Notes under the pieces: generated by a model
The model's input: only the letters and a program-made list of their open reading frames with translations
Told to the model about the DNA's origin: nothing
The model's database searches: none
Assembly: GCF_014633365.1 (NCBI RefSeq)
Contig: NC_068349.1
Location: 11,582,753-11,646,752, forward strand
Reading direction: 5' to 3'
DNA: 64,000 nucleotides
Source of the DNA: Diospyros lotus
Taxonomy: Eukaryota > Streptophyta > Magnoliopsida > Ericales > Ebenaceae
Program-made: the position numbers and the translations under genes
Shown here: positions 36,317 to 48,300 of the stretch, piece after piece
Numbering within the stretch: the first letter of the stretch is position 1
Layout of the letters: every line of letters starts with the position of its first letter

Positions 36317-39300
36317 ATGGAGATGAGCACGGGGGAGCTTCTCAGCGTCGATCCTCGCGAGCTTCAATTCCCCTGTGTGTCCCTCTCGATCCGTTTTCGA
36401 TCTCCTTGGGTTTTATTCGTTTTCTCTGTTTCTGTTCATTGATTGTTTAATTCCGTGTTTGTGCTTAGTTGAACTTAAGAAGCAGATCTCTTGTTCTTTT
36501 CAATTAGCAAACAAGAGTGAGGACTATGTAGCCTTTAAGGTGAGAGTTTTTCAATTGTTTGACAATTTAATTTAAATCATGAAATTATGATATTTGGTGA
36601 ATAGCAACAATGTTGAAGTTTTTTTTTTTGGATGTGTGTGTTTTAGTATAAATCACGAATTTGTATATTTAGGTGAAGACGACAAATCCGAAGAAGTATT
36701 CTGTTCGTCCTAATACGGGGATTGTTTTGCCTCGTTCCACATGCGATGTTATAGGTAATTGTCGTGCTTATCAGTTTGATTTTGAATTTCATTCTGAATT
36801 TGTTGGGTTGCAGAGACGCTAGATTAAGTAAAAGGAGATGAAAATTTGAATCTGTTCTTTTTATTATTTTTAGTTTCAGAATCAATCAAGACACCTGTCA
36901 GTAATGTCCAATGTTCTTATTGGGGCAATTGTACTTATTTACTTGTTATTTCCTGCATTTTCTCCCCAACCAAACTACATATCCATGCTACTTCTGTTGA
37001 TAGTTTGTCATTTTGTTTTTGTTTTTTCTTTAATCTCTTTTTATTGTCTTTGGTTCAGTTACCATGCAAGCGCAGAAGGAGGCTCCTCCTGAAATGCAAT
37101 GCAAGGATAAATTTCTCCTTCAAAGCATAGTTGCAAATCCAGGTGCAACCCTGAAGGATATTACCCCAGAAATGGTAGTTATTTGATGGGATGTTATTAA
37201 CTAGGCTACCTGTCTGTTGTCCTGTTTTCCTTTTTTACCATCCAAAGATTCACATTTGCATTCATACACTAGTTTGTGGAATTCAAAAATCTAATATTGA
37301 CATCCTAATATTGCTGCCTTTGATCAATTGAAGATAATAATTTTTGGTAGCCTGTGCTTCTACAGTTCAATAAGGAGGCAGGACAAGCTGTTCATGAGTG
37401 CAAATTGAGAGTGGTTTATGTTTCTCCACCACAACCACCTTCACCAGTTGCAGAGGGTTCAGAAGAAGGTTCTTCACCGAAGGCATTCCCGTTGGAGAAC
37501 GGAAATTTGAGTGCTTCTGAGGTGGCTTTTCAATATCTGGATAATTCTTTTCCTTTTTTCTCCTTATCCTTTCTTTTTTCTTTTTTCTCAATTAGCGTAA
37601 ATACAAAGGCACTAATGGAATTTAATGAACAAAGATTTTGAAGGGAACTTTTTTTTTTTTTTAATGCTTACAGGTCGCAAGAGCATCTGATGAACCACAT
37701 GACAAATCTGCAGAGGTGTGTATTTGTATAGATAATTTACATAATACATGCATATATATATGTATATATTTAAACTTATCAATATACATTTTTGTTATTG
37801 TGTTTGGGTCCTAGGAGAACACAAAAGATCTTATGTCTAAGATCTTTATTTTTTAGCATAAGCATTGGCTAGGGCTATTGTGATTACTAACATCTGATGC
37901 ACAATAGACATTAGAAAGACTATTTGCCAACTAAATAGGAGCTTGGTTACAATAACTTAATTTTTCCTAATACTTACTACTTCTAGATCAAATACTAAAT
38001 GACATTTTATAATAAGTTGGAGTGGCTCTTATGTATATATGTAAATATTTTAATAAATATACACACACATATATAAGCACTTGTTATTAATGAACGAGAA
38101 TAAAATGATTTAAAATTAACATGTAATTAAATATTTTAGCCCAAATGACACCCTCATTTGAAATTCCCTTATTTTTTTTATCCAAATCCTCATTGGGTAA
38201 TTTGGAACCAAATCCAAATCCAAATCCATTTTATGAAGTAGTATCCAAACATTGGATTTGGGATATAAAATCCCAAATCCTAAATGATGGGGTCAAGTGA
38301 CCTCATCCAAACACAACCTTAAATATAATGCTCAACAAAAAGACTAACTTTTCAATGTGGGACAACATCTTCATCATTTTCTTGTGGTTGGAGAAGACTT
38401 GCCATCAAGTCTCGATCTTCTTTGTCTCTTTCATCTTCATAGTATGGGGAGAGGTCAACAACATCAAAGGCAGCAGAAGCACCATAATCTCTAGGTAGCT
38501 CAATTTTGTACGCCTTGTTGTTGATACATTCCAAAACACAAAGCTGTCCATTTGCCTATGGAGAAAGTTTAGAATGGGCACCTTTAGGAAACCAATCTTT
38601 CCTCAATTGAATCTATACAAAGTCTCCTTTAAATCTTTCAGGCTTCTATGCTTACTTCTAGTGTTTTTCTGTTTGTTGAAGGATTTTCTCTCGCACTTCT
38701 TCATGAAGCTTCTTGATCTCCTTAGCTTGCTTCGCAGCATCAACATTGAACTGGCAAGGAGTTGGAAGTAGTGTGAGATCCAAAGGGCTTAATGGCTTTC
38801 TTTCATACACAAGTTTGCACTCCCCAACGGATTTGCTAATTGAATCATTGTAGGAAAATTCTGCTTGCGATAGTACCACATCCCATTGAATATGCTTCCC
38901 AACCAAGCGGCGCAAAAGATTTCCCAAACTTCTATTCACAACCTTAGTTTGACCATTAGTTTGAGGGTGGCATACAAAATAAAATAGTAGTTGAATTCCC
39001 ACTTTTCTCCATACTGTTTGCTTGACATGACTTAGGAACTTCACATCTCGATCAAGAGTAATGGTTTTTGGAATGTCATGAAGTCTTTCAATTTCCCTGA
39101 AGTACAGGTTAGCAATATGTGAAGCATCATTTGTCTTGTTGCAAGGTATAGAGTGAGACATCTTGGAAGGTTGATCTACTACCACCATCACAGAATCCTT
39201 GTTCCATTGGGGAAGTCCAAGCATGAAATCCATGCTAACATCCTCTTAAAGGAGCTTGAGGAACAGGCAATGGCATGTACAATCTAGTATTTTAATACTT

Positions 39301-42300
39301 GAGCTTTGCAATGTGGCATGTTTTACAATGATGTGGATGTTGTCCCACATTGAAATGTTAAAATAAGTCTTTTTGTTGAGCATTATATTTATGTTAATTT
39401 TGTCCCACATAGGAAAAGTAGAAAGCTTTGTTTCCTTTGTTAGTTCTATATAAACCCCTTTGGGTTAGTTGGAAAGCAAGGTTTTAGAGTACTGAAGTAT
39501 TAAAATGCAAGGTGTTTCTTGTTTTCTCTTCTCTAGTTGAGGATTCCTAGAGTGTGAGTGTTTTATATCCTTGAGATGGTCTTCCAAGGTGGTGATTTTA
39601 GCCAAATGTTGTAGTGGGGTTTCTAACATTGTCAAGATCAACATGCTATCTTAAAACATACCTACAGCAGTTGGTATTAAAGCTTTTGGTAGCTGACTAT
39701 CCTTTAAATTTTGCCACTGGTCTGGCTTAACCAACTATAATTCATTTAATTGGTCTGGCTTTGCTTCCAATATTCTTGTAATTGGTTAGGTCTGCTGCCT
39801 TTGCTTGACAATCAGATTGACATTGGTTGAATACAGGAAGACAGAATTTCTATAATGCCTTAGTGATGGCAAAAAATCCTCGATAAAGAAATCTTCAATA
39901 AATTGAAAGGGAAGAGTTGTGAAGGTAAATCCAACAACAATTGTGACAACAGCTTGAAGCTTACAAGGGTTCTTGCAATCGAAGTCAGAATGAAATTTCT
40001 GATAAAAAATGATTCGAGTTAGGCAAAAATTGATAACCCCGTTGTTGAGTTAACTGATGATGATACTTCTTGTCCACCTCACTGAACTAGTAACCATCAG
40101 TCTCGGTTTGGGATTAAGGTTGATATTCCCAACTTTAAGGGAAGATTGCAACCTGATGATTTTATTGATTGGCTTCTGTTGAAATAAAGAAAAACTGAAG
40201 ATTTCATAGTCCCACTCAAATAATCTGCCACCTCATTCCAATAACTGGCAGATTTACTTGATTAGGTTGATTGAATATAGAAAATTCTGCAGCAGCTCCT
40301 TGATTCCAATTTCCTCTTGCAGAAACATTCTTTGTATAGATAATGTTTCTTTTTTTGTCAGTTTCCTTTTTTGTATTGTTTCCTTAGATGCTTGCTGACT
40401 TTGTAGTTAATTTCCTTATAGAGGTTCTAGGATTAACCTTAAAATCCCATTGCAAAGTTATTCTGAAGTTGAGAAAGAAAGAATCAGAAAATTCCTACGT
40501 GGTATCAGAACTAGGTTTCGTTCAACCTCTTTAGAATCCTGGCCGTTATCTCTCTTCTTCTCTTCTTCGCTTTCTGTTCCATTCTCTGGTTTCTATTCTC
40601 CAAAACCATGTCAGAAATTTGCTCCGATTCTACTACCCATCCCAACAAGATCATCGAAACTTCACCTGCACCAATTGGACATATTTCTAAAGCCCATTCC
40701 ATGTAGATCACAACCATTAAGCTTAATGGAGATAACTTCTTATGTTGTTCCTAGTCCATTAGGATGTATATCAGAGGGTGAGGCAAAATCGATTACCTGA
40801 CAAGAGACATTAAGGAACTGGACCCAATGGACAGCACGTATGCAGCCTGGACACCGAAAATTCTATGATTGTGACTTGGCTGGTCAACTCTATGGAAGAA
40901 GATATTCAAGCCAATTATCTGTGCTACTCAACAGCAAAAGAACTCTGGGATAATGTTACCCGAATGTACTCTGATCTTGGTAATCAATCCCAGATATATG
41001 AACTCACTCTAAAACTTGGTGAGATTACTCAAGGTGAGGATAGTGTCACTAAGTATTTTCATTCTTTGAAAAATTGTGGCAAGATCTTGATCTTTTTAAT
41101 GATTACGAATGGAAGTCGATTGAGGATTGCAACTATTATAAAAAGATGGTTGATCCTAATTGTATTTTCAAATTCCTTGCTAGATTAAATGCTGAGTTTG
41201 ATGAAGTTAAGGGAAGGATTATTGGGAGATCACCTCTTCCTACTATCAATGAGGTGTTTGCAGAAGTTTGCAAGGAAGAAAGTCATCGACATATTATGTT
41301 GGGTAAGAAAACAAGTGCAGGTGACACAGTGGATCATACAACACTTATTGGATCTGAGGCAAATGTCAGTTAGAAAAACACCCCAAATCAATGTCAGGAT
41401 GGTGATAAACCTCAGGTATGGTCTGACTTTTGTAACAAATCATGCCATACTCCTGAAACTTGCTTGGAAAACTGCCGACCAGTAAGAACAATAAGCTGCA
41501 TGACAGGGCCCATTGTGAATCCCTATCAACAAATGAAGCCACAACAAACTGTTTCAATAAAGAGCAGGTGGATCAGCTTCTACAATTGATAGAGAACAGT
41601 TCGGTATTGGGTATTCCTAGTGGATCTTTGGAACATACAGGTAGTAATCCCATTGCTCTATCTAGTTTTACTAAATCTTCTCCTTGGATCATTGATTCAG
41701 GAGCATCTGATCACATGACAAGTATTTCCCATTTGTTTAGTACCTACTCTCCTTGTTCTGGAACATCTCTAGTCGAGCCTCATCCTTCTTGGTGAACAAT
41801 TTGTTGAAAGTATGGCAAATTTTGCTTACAGATTTACATTGAATAGTATGATCAAATAAGTTATGAGAGATAGAGAACTTAAAGACAAATTCTATCTTGA
41901 CATTTTTTTGCCTCCACTGCTTATAATTCTATGATTTATCCTCTTTATTTGGAGAAATCTGTCTTTCTTTGGTTTATCCTCTTTATCTAGAGTAACCTTT
42001 TCTTCACAATCTATAATATCCCTTAAATCTTTGTTAAGAAGATATGATTCCAGCAGATTTTCTGAACTTGATAATTTGATTGGGCTAATAATTCAACACC
42101 CAATTCAATTGCTTGTGTGTTTGAATCCATTAGTAAATTTCATCTTGTGAGAAAGTTTGTTAACGCTGATAAAATTTGCACAAGTAGGTTTTTGAAGAAA
42201 AATAACTAGATCTAAATCGACCAGATAACTTGAACATAGATCAACAATGATCTAAACCACCAAAGTGAGAAACAAGAGAGTTTTAGATCTAAGTTGGCTT

Positions 42301-45300
42301 TGATACCATGTTGAGACCAACTACTCCTACTGTCAAACAAGATGTGTCAATCTTATTCTTCCATTGAGGGAATGATTTGAATAGATACAGGTCTTCCTAT
42401 CAACTTAGGAAGTTCCTAAAACATAATAGAATAGTTTCCAAATTTAGTTATGGAAACTTGTACAAATTAGGATACAACAAGATATAGAAAATTTACAGCA
42501 TCTAGAAGATACATTCCCTAACTTAGAAAGAAAATATAATCAAGGAATCAATCACAATCATCAAAATGATATGATCTTGTCTGAGAATAAGGACAAAATC
42601 AATCTCCCAATCGTTGACACTCCCCCTCAAGATTGAGAATGGATGTCATCCATTCCAAGCTTGCTGATCATCCTTTGACACCGGCTGCAGGTAACCCTTT
42701 AGTTAACACATTTGCTAATTGATCATTAGAGGAGATGTATGTAGTACAAATCGGACCATTATCCAACTTCTCCTTGATAAAATGCCTATCCGTTTTGTCA
42801 TGTTAGACTAGATTGTGAGCAATGCTTATTGCTGATTTATTGTCACAATAGAGTCTCATAAGAGCTTTCCACTCAATTTTCATATCATCAAGCAATATTT
42901 TCAACCTTAGTAACTGTTGAAATACGGAATATTATGGTCAAAGATAATGCCTCAATTTATGATCAAGATAAAGCTCCAGCTTTCCTAAATTCTAGGAGAA
43001 GATAGAATCTTATCTACCTCTAAAATTTAGGAGATTGGTTATATTTGAAATATGTTGTTGTATTTTAAATAGTTTTTGATTGTATTTTAAATTTCTAGAT
43101 TTTAGGATCTCTTGTTTATTTAAACTCCTCATGGAGTATTCAATAGAATCATCAAGAAGTACGATTTCTTCCGAGATTTCTCAATCTAGGTTTCATCCTT
43201 GTTGTCCTTTGTTGTTTTAAACACGGTATCAGATCCTTCATTCTACTCTTAGACCCTGGCCGAGCCTTCATTGCACTCTGGTCTTTCATTCTTTGTCACT
43301 CGTTCTTTGTTTCCTCCCCGAGGCCTTTATTGCCTTCTCTTGATTCCTTAATTACTAAGGATGTCAGAACTCTCGGATGTTAATCCCGGTCTTGTTACTG
43401 GAGAGTCAGAACCAGACTCGATTACCGGTATAACTGGAAGTGAGGGTAACTTCTCTGGATCTGGCAGTGGAGAACTACTTGGAATGCATGTTTCCTACAG
43501 ATTGGACGGTAAAAATTACCTCCAATGGGCGCAGCTTTTTCGAACATTCCTCAAAGGACGAGGAAAACTAGGACACCTCATTGCCTCACCCCCGAAGACT
43601 ATTGATCTAGCTTTTTCGGCATGGGATATTGAGGACTCTCTTATCATGTCATGGTTGTGGAATGCCATGCAACCTGAGGTTAGTAAAAACTATATGTTCT
43701 TAGATTCGGCTAAGGCTATTTGGGACACCATTAGGCAGACCTATTCCAAGGTACAGGATGTGTCGGTAATCTTTGATATCAAAATAGAGATTAATAGTAC
43801 TCGACAAGCATCTCTAACTGTTATCGAGTATTTTAACAAGATGAATGGGCTTTAGTTAGAGCTAGATCAATACCAAGAGATCAAGATGATATGTAGTAAT
43901 GATGCTGCCACTCTTAGCCAGATTATTGAGAGAGATAGGATTGTGGAATTTCTTGCCAGGTTAAATGCTAAGTTTGATCAAGTGAGGTTTCAAATCCTTG
44001 GTAGGGAGAAGCTACCCTCCCTAAATGAAGTTTTCGCTATGGTAAAAAGTGAAGAAAATCGAAGGGGAGTCATGCTCAGTGACGGAGGAATAGAAGGATC
44101 AGTCATGGTTACCGCAGAGAAGGATGGAGCACGATTCAGAATGGGAAAAACAGAGGCCAACAAAAATCGTAAAGGGCTTTGGTGTAGTTTCTGCAACAAG
44201 CCTAGGCATACCTGGGATCATTGCTTCAAACTTCATGGTAAGGAGGTTGTGTTAAAAAAGATGGGAGGTTTTAAAAATATGGTAGCACAAAAGCAGGCCT
44301 ACATATCAGCCAAAGAGAACAAGAAAGGAGGAACAACTAGTAAGGCAGAATCAGCCCCAAGTACTGAGCTTGCACAACTTGATGGTGAGGAAATTAACAA
44401 ACTTAAGGCTTAAGACTATCAATGATGGAAACTGTGCTTTCGCCCAGCAAGGTAATTGTGTACATTTGGTAACTCATTTACTTATCTCTTAATGCCTCTA
44501 AAATTGATAAGAATGACATTTGGATCCTAAATTCAGGAGCCATCGATCACATGACCCCTAATCTATTTGTTTTTGACACTTATGAGCCTATTGTTACCTC
44601 TAAACGGATTACCATTGCTAATGGAACTTCAGTTTCCATTAAAGGCCAAGGAACAATCACCCTCAGCCCAAGTATTACCCTTCAAAAGGTCCTACATGTG
44701 CCAAATTTATCCACCAATCTTGTGTCTATTCATAAACTAACTAATGATCTAAACTACCATGCCAATTTATCTCCTAATGTGTGTGAATTTCAGGCCTTGA
44801 AGATCGGGAAGATGATTGGTGCAGCTAGGGAACAACATGAGCAGTACTATTTGGAGAAAAATGGAGGCTATCCTTCGACTGAAAATCGATCCTTTAAGGC
44901 TATTGGATTCTCTCAGTTTACTTCTAATCCCACTGCACATGTTTGGCTGCAACATTATAGGCTCGGCCACCCTTCGTTTCCCCTTCTAAAAACTATGTTT
45001 CCTTCCTTGTTTCAGTCCCTAGATCTTAGTGAATTTCAGTGTGAGGTATGTGTTATTTCCGAGCATCACCGAGTGTCCTATCCACCTAGCAATAAGAGGT
45101 CATCTAAACCTTTCTTTTTGGTTCATTCCGATTTGTGGGGACCCTCTAAAATACCAAATTGTTCGAGGGCTTGATGGTTTGTTTCATTTATTGATGATTT
45201 TACTCGAATGACTTGGGTTTTCTTATTGAAAGATAAGGCTGCAGTTAGCACCATTTTGCCATATTTTTGTAAGCTAATCTCCACTCAATTCAATTGCTCA

Positions 45301-48300
45301 ATTCAGAAATTCCGAACTGATAATGCAAAGGATTATGTTAATAATCATTTACACCAATTTTTCCAACAAGAAGGGATAATTCATGAGTCTTCTTGTATCC
45401 ATACTCCACAACAAAATGGAGTGGCGGTACGGAAGATGAGACACCTTCCTAATGTTACTCAAAGTCTCCTACATCATCATAAAGTGCCTAAGAATTTCTG
45501 GGGGGAAGCCACTCTTACAGCTGCCTATTTGATAAATTGAGTACCCTCAAAAATCCTAAACCATCAAACCCCATTTCAGCTCCTATCTACTTATTTCCCA
45601 GATCTGAATCTGCATTCTCCTCTTCCACTAAAGGTCTTTGGGTGTGTTTCTTTTGTTCATATTCCCAAGCAAAATAGAGACAAACTTGATCCTAGGGCCT
45701 TGAAGTGTGTTTTCCTAAGCTATTCTCCTACCCAAAAGGGATACAAATGTTATCATCCAACTACAAAGAAATTTTATATTTCTAAGGATGTTACATTTGT
45801 TGAAACCCAACTTTTTTTCCTTCACATCAAAATGGCCGCCAGGGGGAGTGTTTAGATGGTGACTAGACAGTTGGGGAGGATATTTTTCAAGCACTATCTC
45901 AGCTTACTCCCTCTCCACTCTCTTCTTGCCCTCCATCTCAATCTAGGCCTCTCTCATCTCAACCAAACAGCAACAGTGAGCAGATTGTTCCTGCATCTCA
46001 CAATATGCAGTCCAACCAGCAACCCTCAGGCCGTTTCAAGGGATCTCCCTATGTTTTCAAAAGAAGACAGCCTGTTCTGGATTCACAACAAGCACCATCA
46101 TCTGATCCTAGTCAAGGTAAGGAATTTATACAACCTTCTATTCCAGAAAATGACTCTCGGTTCTCAGTTTCAGGTTGTTCTAATCCTTCTAACCCAAGTT
46201 ATGATGATTTAGATCTTCCTATTGTTGTTAGGAAGGGTGTCAGAAGATGTACCCAGCATCTCTTAATTAATTTCTTATCCTACCACCGGCTGTCTCAAAA
46301 ACACAAAGGGTTTCTAGCATCTTTGGGTTCAATTGTCATTCCTAATTCAGTAGAAGAGCCCCTAAGAGATCAGAATGGGAAGTAAGCCATGATGGAAGAG
46401 ATGAGAGCCTTAAAGAAAAATTAGACTTGGGAAATAGTGCCAAGACCAAGAGGAGTTTTGCCAGTAGACTACAAATGTGTATTTAATGTAAAATACAAGG
46501 CTGATGGAACATTAGACAGGTACAAGGCCAGGTTAGTAGCCAAAGGATATACCCAATCCTATGGCATAGACTATTTTGAAACATTTGCGCCAGTGGCTAA
46601 GATGGCAACAGTAAGAATTCTAATATCTTTGGCAGCATTTTTTGGATGGACATTGCAACAGTTTGATGTTAAGAATGCCTTTTTGCATGGAGACCTAGAA
46701 GAGGAAGTTTTCATGGAGTTGCCTCCGGGATTTCAAGAAAAAGAAAAAGGAAAAGTATGCAGGCTCAAGAAAGCCCTCTATGGGCTCAAACAGTCCCCTA
46801 GGGCTTAGTTTGGCAAGTTCTCTAAAGCCATGAAGACTATGGGATACAGTTAAAGCCGAGGTGATCATACACTCTTCATGAAACACTCAAGGGAAGGAAA
46901 AATTACAGCCTTGCTAATATATGTGGATGACATAATCGTGACAGGAGATGATGAGGAACAAATGCTGCTAAAAAGGAACCTAGCCCATGAGTTTGAAATC
47001 AAGGATCTTGGTATTCTTAGATATTTCTTGGGCATTGAAGTGGCTTACTCTAAGGATGGTATCTTTTTATCTCAACGTAAATATATTTTGGACTTACTCA
47101 TTGAAACAGGACTTACTGGAGGCAAGGGATCTAGTGTCCCAGTGGAACCTAATGGAAACCTATGGTAGGATCCTGATAGTCAACCAATTGACAAAGGGAG
47201 ATATCAAAAGCTAGTGGGTCGGTTGATATATCTCTCACATACTAGGCCCGATATTACATTTGTTGTTAGTCTTGGAAGCCAATTCATGCATAACCCAACT
47301 GAAGAGCATATGCAAGCTGTAAGGAAGATACTTGGCTATCTCAAAACTAATCCAGGTAAGGGTCTATTGTTTAGAAGAGGAAGGGAATTAGATGTTAGAG
47401 GCTTTACAGATGTTGATTATGCATGATCTATTACTGATAGAAGATCAACCACAGGATATTGTGTATTCCTAGGTGGGAATCTAGTATCCTGGAGGAGTAA
47501 GAAACAGAGCATTGTGACTAGATTAAGTGTAGAATCAGAATTTAGGGCTATGGCCCTTGGAATATGTGAATTGCTATGACTCAAGATTATCCTAGAAGAC
47601 TTGAAGATAAAAACTCAAGGGGCAATTGGGTTGTCTTGTGATTACAAATTTGCTATAAGTATTGCACATAATCCGGTTCAGCATGACAGGAAAAAGCACA
47701 TCGAGATAGATCAACACTTTATCAAAGAAAAATTGGATGCAGGAATAATCAATATTCCTCATGTTTCATCCGAGTAACAGGTAGTTGATGTATTCACAAA
47801 AGGTTTAGCAGCTAAGAGGTTTGAGAATTTAATATGCAAGCTTGGAATGGTAGATATCCATTCCCCAGCTTGAGGGGGAGCGTTGAAATATGGGATATTA
47901 TGGTCAAAGATAATGCCTCAATTTATGATCAAGATAAAGCTCCAGCTTTCCTAAATTCTAGGAGGAGATAGAATCTTATCTACCTCTAAAATTTAGGAGA
48001 TTGGTTATATCTGAAATATGTTGTTGTATTTTAAATAGTTTTTTATTGTATTTTAAATTCCTAGATTTTAGGATCTCTTGTCTATTTAAACTGCTCATAG
48101 AGTATTCAATAGAATCATTAGGAAGTACGATTTCTTCTGAGATTTCTCAATCCAGGTTTCATCCTTGTTGTTCTTTGCTATTTTCAACAATAACTCACAC
48201 TCCTAGAGCCATAGACTTGAATTCAGCTTCTGCACTTGACTGAGCCACTACTCCACCCGAGCCTACATTATTGGTTCCAACAAATGAAATTTCCATTGCA

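Larger units (their letters stand above)
42915..48189 (+). mobile_element. Copia B: near-complete Ty1/copia retrotransposon
   Basis: 5275 bp with two 309-bp LTRs (42915-43223 and 47881-48189), a primer site (CGGTATCAGATCC, first base changed) directly after the first, and a polypurine tract (TGAGGGGGAG) directly before the second. Flanking 5-mers are gtaac and ataac, a target duplication with one mismatch. It sits inside the RNase H sequence of copia A in opposite orientation. All copia domains are present in order: gag, protease, integrase, reverse transcriptase, RNase H. About ten in-frame stops and frame changes make it non-autonomous. By eye the LTRs differ at about 18 of 309 positions. 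Confidence 0.92.
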
